57,237 nucleotides of DNA, taken from contig CAZUNO010000005.1 in NCBI GenBank assembly GCA_964621445.1, positions 1-57,237 of the forward strand, in the 5' to 3' direction. The notes under the pieces were generated by a model. That model had not been told where the DNA came from. It was given only the letters and a program-made list of their open reading frames with translations, and made no database searches. A program made the translations under genes and the position numbers. This stretch comes from CAZUNO01 sp964621445 [NCBI: Candidatus Hadarchaeota archaeon]. Lineage in GTDB: Archaea; CAYQAE01; CAYVLA01. Positions 25,539 through 33,899 of the stretch are shown here, in pieces (position 1 is the first letter of the stretch; every line of letters starts with the position of its first letter).

Positions 25539-25546
25539 AATGAGAT

Positions 25547-25714
25547 ATGAAGAAGCTTAAGATCTGCAATTCATGTGAAAGCTACACCCTGAGCGATACC
25601 TGTAGCCAATGCGGGAGCGGTACATCAAATCCGCACCCCCCTAAATTCTCGCCCAAGGACAAGTACGGCAAGTACCGCCGTATGCTTAAGCGGAGAAGGG
25701 AGACCGAAGATTGA
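25547..25714 (+). CDS. nop10: H/ACA ribonucleoprotein Nop10
   Basis: A 55-residue protein. Nop10 binds Cbf5 and helps guide-RNA-directed pseudouridylation of rRNA. The zinc ribbon is at the front (CNSCESYTL and CSQCGS), followed by NPHPPKFSPKDKYGKYRRML, which is the conserved Cbf5-binding linker and helix. ATG at 25547 gives the family's usual beginning; nine bases separate it from the aIF2-alpha stop. The stop overlaps the next start as TTGA. The gene is short enough to be missed by length-filtered gene calling. Confidence 0.95.
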   Translation: MKKLKICNSCESYTLSDTCSQCGSGTSNPHPPKFSPKDKYGKYRRMLKRRRETED

Positions 25715-26484
25715 AGGATTTCGAAATCAGCCTGGACAGGGAACCCCAGTTGGATAGCCCAATACTAATAGAAGGACTTCCGGGGGTGGGAAACGTGGGA
25801 AGGCTTTGCGCAGAACACATGACCAAGGTCTTTCAGGCAGAGGAAATCGGACATCTATACTCCACATCATTTCCCCATCAGGTTCAAACTCTCCAGGATG
25901 CCACCGTCCAGCGCATGGGAAACCCCCTGCATGCGTGTGGGGAGCCAAGGGAGATGATCATCCTGTCCGGGGACATGCAGCCCCTGCCAACCCACTTTCA
26001 GAGCCATTATGAGATGGCCTGGACCATCATAGACTTCTCCAAGGAAAGGAATGTGGAGATGATGATGAGTCTGGGTGGATACTCTTCACAGCCAGACGAG
26101 GGGTCGAGAAAGGTCCAGGCAGTGTTTTCCAGCCCCGAGCTGGCCCATAAGCTAGGTGAACTTGACCTAGACCTGGAAAAACCGGAGACCGGGACCCCCA
26201 TAGTTGGCATTTCCGGCCTGGTACCAGCCCTATCCCCCCGTCAGGGCATCGATTCCATTTGTCTACTCGGCGAATCGGAGGAAAAGATGAAACCCGATGT
26301 GGAGGCGGCGAGCCAGGTCCTAAACAGGATATCCGCCATACTTGAGGTGGAGATAGACCTCTCTAGCCTCGAGGACTCGGCCAAATCAATAGAGAAGGAG
26401 ATGGACGACATCATCGAGAGGGTACAGAGGATGGGAAAGATCAAACTCAACCTCGGCGAAAGCGGCGAACACTATATACACTGA
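25711..26484 (+). CDS. PAC2-family proteasome assembly chaperone-like protein
   Basis: A 257-residue protein of the archaeal PAC2 (COG2047) family, related to eukaryotic proteasome assembly chaperone 2. Signatures are ILIEGLPGVGNVGRLCAEHM near 18-37, MIILSGDMQPLP near 84, MSLGGYSSQPDEGS near 118, and GTPIVGISGLVPAL near 155. A helical tail follows (LEDSAKSIEKEMDDIIERV). The molecular role in archaea is not settled; the family regularly follows Nop10. Start is TTG at 25711. Confidence 0.9.
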   Translation: MKDFEISLDREPQLDSPILIEGLPGVGNVGRLCAEHMTKVFQAEEIGHLYSTSFPHQVQTLQDATVQRMGNPLHACGEPREMIILSGDMQPLPTHFQSHYEMAWTIIDFSKERNVEMMMSLGGYSSQPDEGSRKVQAVFSSPELAHKLGELDLDLEKPETGTPIVGISGLVPALSPRQGIDSICLLGESEEKMKPDVEAASQVLNRISAILEVEIDLSSLEDSAKSIEKEMDDIIERVQRMGKIKLNLGESGEHYIH

Positions 26485-26549
26485 GCCGGGGATGGATCTC
26501 CGCAAACGATTTATATGAAAAACCGATTCATCGGGTCGGAGGAATAAAC

Positions 26550-26729
26550 GTGATCCGGATCAACCTCAACAGATGCCTGAGATGTGGGGCATGTGCGGCC
26601 GTATGCCCGAAGGATGCTATACAGATATCCGAGTTTAACGTGGAGTACGATCGGGAAAGGTGCAATACCTGCCTTATCTGCGTTAAGACCTGCCCCTTGG
26701 GGGCAATTGATCAAGGGGAGGGAGATTAG
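26550..26729 (+). CDS. small 2[4Fe-4S] ferredoxin
   Basis: A 59-residue ferredoxin with two cluster motifs, CLRCGACAAVCPKDAI and CNTCLICVKTCPLGAI. Start is GTG at 26550, with GGAGGAA seven bases upstream. Its stop is directly followed by the TTG of geranylgeranyl reductase, so the two are cotranslated. Archaeal geranylgeranyl reductases need a low-potential electron donor, and a ferredoxin in this position is its likely donor; this is inferred from the coupling. It is short enough to be missed by length-filtered gene calling. Confidence 0.93.
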   Translation: MIRINLNRCLRCGACAAVCPKDAIQISEFNVEYDRERCNTCLICVKTCPLGAIDQGEGD

Positions 26730-27911
26730 TTGGAGAGCACGGATCTAGTGGTAATTGGCGCCGGCCCCGCCGGGTCAACCACGGCACGTTTTGCCGCCGG
26801 GAACGGTGCCCGAACGGTGGTCCTGGAGAAACGGGCCGAGATAGGGGAGCCCGTCCAGTGCGCCGAGGGGGTCCCGGCCGAGAGCTTAGAAAGTGTGGGT
26901 ATCCCGGAGGGAAGATGGACGGCCAAGAAGATAGATGACGTAAGGATAATCTCTCCATCGGGCATATCCCTAGATCTACAGGATAAGATGAAGGGATTTG
27001 ACTTCGGCTACGTCCTGGAGAGGAAGATATTCGATAAGTACCTCTCGAGCCTGGCGGCCAAGGCCGGGGCAAGCATCAAGCTCTGTTCCCGTGCGGTGGG
27101 GATTGAGAGAAGAAACGGCCGGGTCGTGGTCTCCTACCAGGAGTTCGGGGAGCCCAAAAAGATAGAGGCCAAACTGGTCGTCGGCGCCGACGGGGTGATG
27201 TCCAAGGTTGGGAGATGGGCCGGATTCGATACCTATCTGGGTCCCAATGATATAGAATCGGGGGTCGAGTACGAGATGACGGGAATAGATGCCGGTGACA
27301 TGATCCAGATGTTCTTCGGTAGGTGCTATGCACCTGGAGGCTACGCATGGATCTTCCCCAAATCCAGGACCAGGGCCAACGTCGGGCTGGCGGTGATACC
27401 TAGCAAGGCCGAGCGCCCGGCATGCGATTATCTTGACGAATTCATCCAAAACCCGATCCTGGGAGATAGGATGGAAGGGGGATCCATAATAGAGATCAAG
27501 GCCGGAGGGGTACCCATTACCGGTCCCCTGGAATCGGCGGTGGCGGACAACGTCATGCTGGTTGGAGATGCCGCCAGACAGGTTAACCCCATAACCGGGG
27601 GCGGAGTCAGCTCATCTCTGGCATGTGGTAAGATCGCGGGCGAGGTGGCCGCGGAGGTATTGGAGGGAAAGGACTTCTCCTCCCAGGCCCTGAAAATTTA
27701 CGACGAACGCTGGATCGAGGAAGTTGGTAACTATCATAACAAGCTGTTGAAGGCCAAGGACGTGTACCTGGAGCTGAGCGACGAGGAACTTGACGAGATC
27801 GCTGAGAAGTTCAAGAACGCGGAGGGCGAGGACTTCACCACCCTGGGCCTCATTAAATCAATAACCCGCACCTCTCCCAAGCTGATGTGGAAGCTGAGGG
27901 GCGTACTGTAG
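26730..27911 (+). CDS. digeranylgeranylglycerophospholipid reductase family flavoprotein
   Basis: A 393-residue FAD-dependent reductase that hydrogenates the isoprenoid chains of archaeal membrane lipids. The FAD dinucleotide-binding motif is VVIGAGPAGSTTARFA (about 6-21), followed by the family's EKRAEIGEPVQCAEGVP, the substrate-site motif GGYAWIFPKS near 203, and the second FAD motif LVGDAARQVNPITGGG near 277. Start is TTG at 26730, directly after the ferredoxin stop. Related halogenases and other GGR-family reductases exist, but the ferredoxin partner and motif set favour the lipid enzyme. Confidence 0.9.
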   Translation: MESTDLVVIGAGPAGSTTARFAAGNGARTVVLEKRAEIGEPVQCAEGVPAESLESVGIPEGRWTAKKIDDVRIISPSGISLDLQDKMKGFDFGYVLERKIFDKYLSSLAAKAGASIKLCSRAVGIERRNGRVVVSYQEFGEPKKIEAKLVVGADGVMSKVGRWAGFDTYLGPNDIESGVEYEMTGIDAGDMIQMFFGRCYAPGGYAWIFPKSRTRANVGLAVIPSKAERPACDYLDEFIQNPILGDRMEGGSIIEIKAGGVPITGPLESAVADNVMLVGDAARQVNPITGGGVSSSLACGKIAGEVAAEVLEGKDFSSQALKIYDERWIEEVGNYHNKLLKAKDVYLELSDEELDEIAEKFKNAEGEDFTTLGLIKSITRTSPKLMWKLRGVL

Positions 27912-27918
27912 TGATAAT

Positions 27919-28284
27919 ATGGATGACATAGAGGAGATAAGAAGGCGCAAGATCCGCGAGATGCAGAAGAGGTTCAAGGAAAAGGAGGCCCAGCAGGCCC
28001 AGGAGGAGCAGAGACGCCAGGGACTGAACAGCATCCTGAACCAGGTGCTGACTGCTGAGGCCACCAAGTACCTTAAAACCATCAGGAGCAGCGACCAGAA
28101 GGTGGCCGAGAGGATAGAGGAGATAATCATCGCCCTGACCATCCGGGGAAGGATAAGAAGCAAGGTGGATAAGGTCATCGTCAAGGCCATAGAGAGGAAG
28201 GTCAAGGGAGTGGAGCCAAAGATCACCTTCATGCGCAAGGGAAAGAAGATGGAGATCTCGGAGAAGCTTCGGGAGGAAGACTAG
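27919..28284 (+). CDS. PDCD5/TFAR19-family DNA-binding protein
   Basis: A 121-residue small basic protein. The N-terminal long helix (DDIEEIRRRKIREMQKRFKEKEAQQAQ) leads into a three-helix core (LNQVLTAEATKYLKTIRSSDQKVAERIEEIIIAL) and a basic tail. Archaeal members bind DNA without clear sequence preference. ATG at 27919 is chosen from the MDDIEEIRRRK family start. It is seven bases after the reductase stop. Confidence 0.93.
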   Translation: MDDIEEIRRRKIREMQKRFKEKEAQQAQEEQRRQGLNSILNQVLTAEATKYLKTIRSSDQKVAERIEEIIIALTIRGRIRSKVDKVIVKAIERKVKGVEPKITFMRKGKKMEISEKLREED

Positions 28285-28307
28285 AGCTGTCCGAACTCCT
28301 CGACCTG

Positions 28308-28805
28308 GTGGAACTGCACTGGACGACGCTCCCTGGCGGGGAAGACCTGGTCGACTTTCTCTCCCAACCCCTCGATCCCCAGTTAATATGCTCGGTTCTC
28401 AACCAGGAAAGCATATCATCATACTTTGATGAAAGATTAAACCACATCTCCATATCCCTCCACCCCCGGGAAAAGGGACTGGAGATGGTTCTTGAGGACC
28501 GGAGGCCGGGAGGAAGGGACCACAGTGTATACCGTTTCGAGGAGAGGCATATGCTCATGCTGGCCACCGGGTTCACCGAGGTCCGCAGGGGGAGGGAGGT
28601 GCAGACCGGCGAGTTTGAATGCCAGAACTGCCTCCAGATCCTCCCCGGCCACAGCACCAGCTGCAGCTCGTGTGGTTCCACGGAGCTTTCCCTCGCCACC
28701 ATCCCATCATTCATAACCTACACCCGATTCGAATCCGACCTCGACAGGAGCAATGAGGAATTTATGACATCTCTTTGGAAGATGCTTCTAAGGCTCTCCC
28801 ACTGA
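28308..28805 (+). CDS. zinc-ribbon protein of unknown function
   Basis: A protein of 165 residues from GTG 28308. The front half is acidic with strands and helices (LVDFLSQPLDPQLICSVL, ISISLHPREKGLEMVLED) and the second half carries a zinc ribbon, FECQNCLQILPG with CSSCGS. I do not recognise the family. The frame stays open upstream: a CTG at 28287 preceded by GGGAGG would add MSELLDL, which continues the amphipathic pattern well, so the true start may be there. It follows PDCD5 within 25 bases and probably shares its transcript. Confidence 0.72.
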   Translation: MELHWTTLPGGEDLVDFLSQPLDPQLICSVLNQESISSYFDERLNHISISLHPREKGLEMVLEDRRPGGRDHSVYRFEERHMLMLATGFTEVRRGREVQTGEFECQNCLQILPGHSTSCSSCGSTELSLATIPSFITYTRFESDLDRSNEEFMTSLWKMLLRLSH

Positions 28806-28817
28806 GACTCCGAATGA

Positions 28818-28825
28818 TTTTTTAG
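28818..28825 (+). promoter_or_regulatory. TATA box of rpiA
   Basis: GATTTTTTAGCT is centred about 28 bases ahead of the ATG at 28850, which fits leaderless transcription. No Shine-Dalgarno site precedes that ATG. Confidence 0.5.
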
Positions 28826-28849
28826 CTATCTCCACCGTGAAAACGGTCG

Positions 28850-29539
28850 ATGTGTCCCTCTCAGGAAGATATGAAGCGAGCTGCGGGTTTCAAGGCAGCG
28901 GAGATGGTTGAGGACGGCATGGTCCTGGGACTGGGAAGCGGGTCCACCGTTTTCTACGCCCTGAAAAGGCTGGGTAAAAGAATAAGAGAGGAATCGCTGG
29001 ACATCCTGGGCATTCCCACCTCCAGGGGAACCGAGAAAGCGGCCCGGGATTTCGGCATCCCTTTAACAACCCTATCCGAGCAAGGGAAGATCGACCTGGA
29101 CATAGACGGCGCTGACGAGGTGGACGAGAACCTGGACCTCATAAAGGGAGGGGGTGGGGCCCACGTACGGGAAAAGATCGTGGCCACCGCATCGGCCAGG
29201 CTGGTCGTCATCGTGGATGAGACCAAGCTGGTCAAACGCCTGGGAGAGAGATGGCCGGTCCCCGTGGAGGTGGTTCCTTTCGCCTCAACCCCGGTATCCC
29301 GTCGTGTGGAGGACATGGGCGCCAGGACGGAACTCAGGACGGGTGACGGGAATCGGAAATTCGAAACCGATAACGGGAACCTAATTCTGGACTGTCACTT
29401 CGGGATCATCGATCAGCCCTCCAGGCTGGAACGGAAGCTCAAACTGATACCCGGAGTGGTGGATAGCGGGATATTCACGGGAATGACCGACCGCGTGGTC
29501 GTGGGGGAAGGGCAGGGGACCAGGATCATCGAGGCCTAA
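28850..29539 (+). CDS. rpiA: ribose-5-phosphate isomerase A
   Basis: A 229-residue enzyme that interconverts ribose 5-phosphate and ribulose 5-phosphate. Conserved features are LGLGSGSTVFYALKRL near 25, IDGADEVDENL near 85 and IKGGGGAHVREK near 97, where the aspartates and the lysine belong to the active site. ATG at 28850 is leaderless-like. Its end overlaps the convergent CitG-like gene by four bases. It provides ribose 5-phosphate for nucleotide synthesis, near the CTP synthase gene, though on the other strand. Confidence 0.95.
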   Translation: MCPSQEDMKRAAGFKAAEMVEDGMVLGLGSGSTVFYALKRLGKRIREESLDILGIPTSRGTEKAARDFGIPLTTLSEQGKIDLDIDGADEVDENLDLIKGGGGAHVREKIVATASARLVVIVDETKLVKRLGERWPVPVEVVPFASTPVSRRVEDMGARTELRTGDGNRKFETDNGNLILDCHFGIIDQPSRLERKLKLIPGVVDSGIFTGMTDRVVVGEGQGTRIIEA

Positions 29540-30459
29540 TCCACGACTCCGAGAAGGAGAAGGAAGATACCGGAAGCGGTTATATCGGCCAGAGTTCCCG
29601 GGTTCAGATCCCTTTTCCGTAGAAACCCGTCCAGCTCCAGGGCGCCCTGGATCCAGCTATCGGAAAATGCCTCCCTCCGCATGATGGCCTGGGCCCGGCT
29701 CTTAACCGATGAGGCAACCTCCTTCCCTGCCTGCCGGGCAATCAACGAGTCCTGGTGACTGGATAACAGCCACATGAAGGTGGCCCCGCAGGCCTGCTTG
29801 GGGTCCCCCAGGTCCCTGATGTAAGCCAGATACCTCCGAGCCGTTTTCAGGGAAAGACCGTAACCCTCCAAAACGTCCCTGGCCACCAGATCATAGGTCA
29901 CCGATGGGGCTAGAAGTTCCTTGAGGGTGATATTCTCCGCCCTTATCCTATCCTCCAGTTCGGGGTCAAGGAGATCCAGACCCCTTCCCTCCCTGGTCAT
30001 TGAGGAGTGTTCCAGGCCACCCACGTTGCAGTGTCGAATCGACCTACAGAAGTAGACCGCATCCTGGGGCCCGGAGCCATCCACCACCGAGCCTGCAACC
30101 TCGATCACCGAGTCCCGTGCGGATGCCCGGACCGCAGCTAAGCCAACTGGAATCTCGATCAACAGGGTCCCGAAGATTGTGTTCCTGCCCTCAGGAATGG
30201 CTTTCCTTGAACCTTCTAGAAGCGCCCCGCCCCACAGGCCCCGGGTACCGTCCGCTTCCCTTCCCTCACGGTAGATACGGGACAGTGGCTCGTCGATATT
30301 CAGGGCGGAGTAAATGAAGTCATGGTAACCTATATCCTCGAATCCCCTTATCTCGGTGACATTTCCCGGCTTGGGCTCACCGCTTACCTCAAGTAGCACC
30401 GACATCTGGTGGGCGTGGACTATGGAATCGATCTCCGGGAAGAGATACTCATCGGACAA
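29536..30459 (-). CDS. CitG/MdcB-like triphosphoribosyl-dephospho-CoA synthase family protein
   Basis: A 307-residue member of the CitG (COG1767) family. Signature segments are VSGEPKPGNVTEIRGFED near 24-41, GTLLIEIPVG near 95, and GATFMWLLSSHQDSLIARQAG near 222. Bacterial members make the prosthetic-group precursor of citrate lyase and malonate decarboxylase. No citrate lyase genes lie here, and archaeal homologues probably make another ribosylated cofactor, so the exact reaction is open. It starts with ATG at 30459, three bases after pyrG, and is likely in its operon. Confidence 0.82.
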   Translation of the reverse strand: MSDEYLFPEIDSIVHAHQMSVLLEVSGEPKPGNVTEIRGFEDIGYHDFIYSALNIDEPLSRIYREGREADGTRGLWGGALLEGSRKAIPEGRNTIFGTLLIEIPVGLAAVRASARDSVIEVAGSVVDGSGPQDAVYFCRSIRHCNVGGLEHSSMTREGRGLDLLDPELEDRIRAENITLKELLAPSVTYDLVARDVLEGYGLSLKTARRYLAYIRDLGDPKQACGATFMWLLSSHQDSLIARQAGKEVASSVKSRAQAIMRREAFSDSWIQGALELDGFLRKRDLNPGTLADITASGIFLLLLGVVD

Positions 30460-30462
30460 GGG

Positions 30463-32118
30463 CTAACCCTTTCTCCTCCGGTCAAGGGCTGACTCTATCA
30501 GTCCACAGAACAATGGAGCCGGGGTGAGTGGCCGTGAAAGGAACTCGGGATGTCCCTGGGTGCCGACGAAGTAGGGGTGACCATCCAGTTCGAAGAACTC
30601 CATCAGCACCCCGTCCGGCGACCTGCCCACGAACCGGAGGCCGGCCTTGTCGATGGTTTCCGAGTAATCGGGGTTGACCTCGTATCTGTGGCGATGCCTT
30701 TCGTGGACCGTGTTATCCCCGTTCATCCTTTCCAACTTCCGGTACAGGTCGGCGATCTTTGAGTTACCATTAAGCTTGGCCGGGTAGGAACCGAGCCTCA
30801 TGCTTGCCCCATAATTTTCCTTCCGGATGATCTCCTCCTGCTCGGGAAGAATATCTATTACCGGGTGATCGGTCTGGGGATCGAACTCGGTGGTGTGAGC
30901 TCCCTCCAGATCCAGCTCCTTTCTGGAAAACTCAATTACGGCGCATTGAAATCCGAAACAGATGCCAAGGGAGGGTATATCATGTTCCCTGGTGTAGCCC
31001 AGGCTCAGGATCTTGCCCTCCACCCCGCTCTTTCCGAACCCGCCGGGGACTATGATACCGTCCTGCCGGTCCAGTAGCGTTAACGATTCCTGATCCTCCT
31101 CAAATTCCTTGGAGTCCAGCCAGTTGATCTTAACCGCGGCGTTGTACCTGGCACCGGCGTGGGTCAGGGCCTCGTTGATCGACACGTAACAGTCCGGAAG
31201 CCTGTAGTCACCTATATCCACGTACTTACCCACGATGGCGATCTCTAGCTCCTTCTCCGGGTTCTTCATCTTCTGGACCGTCTCCCGCCACTGGGAAAGG
31301 TCGGGGGTTCGGTATCTGGTGCCGAAACGCTCCTGTATCCTGTCCCCAAAGCCCTGTTCCTCGAAGATCAGTGGGAGTTCATATATACATTCTATATCGG
31401 GATTGGAGATTATATCCTGTGGATAGACATCACAGAACATGGATATCTTGCTCTTGCGCACCTCGTCCAACATCTCTCTAGACCTGCAGACGATGAAATC
31501 GGGGGGAAGCCCCTCCTCCCTCAGCTTCTTGACCGAGTGCTGGGTGGGCTTGGTCTTGGGCTCACCCAGATGCTCCGGTATGGGGACGTAGCTTACGTGA
31601 ACGTGCACCAGCGACCTGGGGCCCTCCTCCATCCTCATCTGCCTGATGGCCTCGGTGTAGTGAAGGTTTTCGTAATCCCCCACCACCCCGCCTATCTCCA
31701 GGATCAGTATATCTACCTTCTCCGATACGGCCACTTCACGTACCCTTCGCTTGACCTCATCGGTTATGTGGGGTATGAACTGAACGGTCTTGCCCAGGTA
31801 CTTGCCCTGTCTCTCATTCTGTATGACCTGGCCGTATATCTGTCCCGAGGTTATGTTGTGGCTCTTGGGAATGTCCTGGTCCAGGAATCTCTCGTAATGT
31901 CCCAGATCCTCGTCTATCTCCCCACCATCCGAGGTCACCCATACCTCTCCGTGTTCCGTGGGGCGAAGGGTACCGGCATCTATGTTGAAATAGCCGTCTG
32001 CCTTAATCACCGTGACCTGGTGACCCCTGGCCTGCATCATCCTGCCGATGGACGCAGCGGTTATCCCCTTTCCGAGGCCGCTCATCACACCCCCGGTGAC
32101 CACGATATATCGGGTCAT
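30463..32118 (-). CDS. pyrG: CTP synthase
   Basis: A 551-residue enzyme that aminates UTP to CTP with glutamine. The N-terminal synthetase domain starts YIVVTGGVMSGLGKGITAAS; the C-terminal class I amidotransferase domain has the nucleophile cysteine in SLGICFGFQCAV (the usual GxCLGxQ with Phe for Leu) and the His/Glu pair in TQGHPEFLSRP. I choose ATG at 32118 because AGAGGTGG precedes it; GTG at 32127 is the alternative. A long leader (about 80 nt from the TATA element at 32215) could hold regulatory structure. Confidence 0.95.
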   Translation of the reverse strand: MTRYIVVTGGVMSGLGKGITAASIGRMMQARGHQVTVIKADGYFNIDAGTLRPTEHGEVWVTSDGGEIDEDLGHYERFLDQDIPKSHNITSGQIYGQVIQNERQGKYLGKTVQFIPHITDEVKRRVREVAVSEKVDILILEIGGVVGDYENLHYTEAIRQMRMEEGPRSLVHVHVSYVPIPEHLGEPKTKPTQHSVKKLREEGLPPDFIVCRSREMLDEVRKSKISMFCDVYPQDIISNPDIECIYELPLIFEEQGFGDRIQERFGTRYRTPDLSQWRETVQKMKNPEKELEIAIVGKYVDIGDYRLPDCYVSINEALTHAGARYNAAVKINWLDSKEFEEDQESLTLLDRQDGIIVPGGFGKSGVEGKILSLGYTREHDIPSLGICFGFQCAVIEFSRKELDLEGAHTTEFDPQTDHPVIDILPEQEEIIRKENYGASMRLGSYPAKLNGNSKIADLYRKLERMNGDNTVHERHRHRYEVNPDYSETIDKAGLRFVGRSPDGVLMEFFELDGHPYFVGTQGHPEFLSRPLTPAPLFCGLIESALDRRRKG

Positions 32119-32214
32119 GCCGTCCACCTCTGGGGTTTAAGATTCTGGGCTGAGAATAGGTTTGGGAGCTTCGGTCGCTTAGTCACGCGCATGTCTAAGA
32201 ATGACTTCACAGAC

Positions 32215-32223
32215 TATTATACC
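32215..32223 (-). promoter_or_regulatory. TATA box of the pyrG transcript
   Basis: On the minus strand GGTATAATA lies about 100 bases before the ATG at 32118, implying a leader of roughly 75-80 nt, long for this genome, where several other genes look leaderless. Confidence 0.45.
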
Positions 32224-32258
32224 TTTTGGAGGTTGCCAGTCGTCTCCTCCTAGCGCCT

Positions 32259-33020
32259 TCAAGTGAAATCCCGGGGGTCAATCAGGTCCGCCGCGGTCAC
32301 CCCTACACGCCGGAGCTGGGCCGGGAAATCTTCAGGGTAGGCTATCTCCCTGGGCTTATGTGAGTCCCCGCCCAGGCTGAACCTGACCCCTTTCTCCCTT
32401 CCCAGGTCCACCAGATGGCTGAAGAATTCGGGTGCCGCCTGGGGATACCCCGGCTTGAACTCGAAGGCCAGATCATTCCCGCCAGCCTGGGCCAGAATGT
32501 CCTCCAGCCTATCCCAGTCGTAATGGCCAAGGACCTCCATGGGGTCCATGAACTTACCTATCTTGCTGTGGAGAAAGGGATGGGCCACCACGTCGGCATG
32601 TCCCCAGTCCAGGACCCCCTCCAGCATATCTAGATAGTGATCGGCATATCCCTCTGGTTCCCTTGGATCCGGGTTCTCCACATGGGAAAGATGGTAGTGG
32701 TTAGCCGATACCATCGTGTAGTCCAGGTTCTCGGCCACCTCGTCTGAAACCGCTACGCACCGGGGCGAGATGACCGTCGCCTCACACCCCACCAGGAAAG
32801 AACATCTCCATTCCCCCTCAGCCAGGTCATCCCTGTTGGCCTCCGGTTTCCAGTTATCTTCGGACCTATCTATATGGTCGGAGATGCCCACGAACTTTAG
32901 CTCCGAGGCCCATGCCCTACTATCTATGGTCTCCAGGGTCATTTCCTGGCTGGCGCAAAGCGATCTATGGCTGTGAACGTGCAGGTTGAAATCGATATAC
33001 AGGTAACCACCATCATTCAG
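32259..33020 (-). CDS. PHP-domain phosphoesterase, probable CTG start
   Basis: A 253-residue metal-dependent hydrolase of the PHP superfamily. The metal-binding set is complete only if translation begins upstream of the first ATG (32942): HVH at 14-16 in FNLHVHSH, then GISDH, VGCEATV, SANHYHLSH, VVAHPFLHS and the final GGDSHKPRE. Between the preceding in-frame stop and the HVH motif there is no ATG, GTG or TTG. A CTG at 33018-33020 has GGAG five bases upstream and overlaps the stop of the DUF2797 gene as CTGA, parallel to the TTGA overlaps elsewhere here. The substrate (a phosphate ester or nucleic-acid end) is unknown. Confidence 0.82.
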   Translation of the reverse strand: MNDGGYLYIDFNLHVHSHRSLCASQEMTLETIDSRAWASELKFVGISDHIDRSEDNWKPEANRDDLAEGEWRCSFLVGCEATVISPRCVAVSDEVAENLDYTMVSANHYHLSHVENPDPREPEGYADHYLDMLEGVLDWGHADVVAHPFLHSKIGKFMDPMEVLGHYDWDRLEDILAQAGGNDLAFEFKPGYPQAAPEFFSHLVDLGREKGVRFSLGGDSHKPREIAYPEDFPAQLRRVGVTAADLIDPRDFT

Positions 33021-33748
33021 AAGTTCTCCAGGGTGAGTTGGGACTCAACTCCTACCTCGCCCCGGGTCACGTATCTTCCTATGGTGGCCCTGAGGTCGTA
33101 GGCATATAGGTTTTTCCTGTGCATGAGGTATAGTATCCCGCCCCTGGTGTCCTCGACACTTCCCTTTACCGCATCCCCACCGGTGATGATGGGCCTGGGG
33201 AGGTCACCAAGGGAGGGATTCTGGTACTCGGCCCTCATATCGGCTATCTTCAGGTTCTCGAATCCAAGCTCCCTTAGTCCTTCCCTGGCCCTTTCCACCC
33301 CGCCGGATTTGGAAAGGGAACGGACCTTCTCCTCGAACCTAACCCCCATTCTGATTCCCTTCTCGGCCGAGACCCTTCTCTCCGCCCTTCGGGCCTTGAG
33401 CCCGTCCTCAAACCTTGACACCCTGGCCGAGAACTCGGCGCCCTGCTCCCTCATCCGCCGCCTATAGCGCTTCTCCTTAGTGACGCCAACCTTGACCATA
33501 TCCCCGAAAAACGCCAGGTACAGAACGTGGGTAACCAGACAGCTGGGGCGCCCCTTCAAACACCGGGTTCCATCACAGCGGGCACAGGGACCCGGTTCCT
33601 TTTTCGGAGAGGGGAGGCCCCTGAATCCGAGGGAGACCTGCTCCCCTCTCCTAAAGGGCAAGATAGTATTCCCTCCATCATCGGAGATCAACTTCAATCC
33701 CTCCACGCCTTGGGGCATGAAGGCTATTCCATCGATAATCGACGACAA
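33017..33748 (-). CDS. DUF2797 family zinc-binding protein
   Basis: A 243-residue protein matching DUF2797: FRRGEQVSLGFRGLP, a cysteine group (CARCDGTRCLKGRPSC, near 55-70), then the conserved block HVLYLAFFGDMVKVGVTKEKRYRRRMREQGA. The phrase YLAFFGDMVKVGVT recalls the GIY-YIG-like strand and loop, so a nuclease-like fold has been a natural suspicion, but function is unknown. Start is TTG at 33748. It overlaps the PHP gene by four bases, so the two proteins are likely made together and may act in one pathway. Confidence 0.82.
   Translation of the reverse strand: MSSIIDGIAFMPQGVEGLKLISDDGGNTILPFRRGEQVSLGFRGLPSPKKEPGPCARCDGTRCLKGRPSCLVTHVLYLAFFGDMVKVGVTKEKRYRRRMREQGAEFSARVSRFEDGLKARRAERRVSAEKGIRMGVRFEEKVRSLSKSGGVERAREGLRELGFENLKIADMRAEYQNPSLGDLPRPIITGGDAVKGSVEDTRGGILYLMHRKNLYAYDLRATIGRYVTRGEVGVESQLTLENF
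33026..33029 (-). promoter_or_regulatory. ribosome-binding site supporting the CTG start of the PHP gene
   Basis: GGAG on the minus strand lies five bases before the CTG at 33020. It is the only well-placed Shine-Dalgarno motif that would let the conserved HVH motif be translated. Confidence 0.5.
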
Positions 33749-33899
33749 GGTACTAGCGGGTGTTCAAAAGATCAGAAAAATGTAGCTACCTGGCGGGGAA
33801 AAATCGGATGGAAGGCGCTCGCCGGCGGAAAAAAGGCTTCAGGTAATCCATAAAACGAAAAACGTTCATCTGAGCATTCTATTGCCTCACTCGGAAACA

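Noticed and set aside
29536-30459. Citrate lyase or malonate decarboxylase operon
   Set aside because: The CitG-like gene stands alone with pyrG. No lyase subunits, acyl carrier protein or CitC/CitX-like genes accompany it.
31537-32253. Long open frame on the plus strand opposite pyrG
   Set aside because: It lies antisense to a clearly conserved CTP synthase and its translation shows no domain; it results from G+C-rich codon bias.
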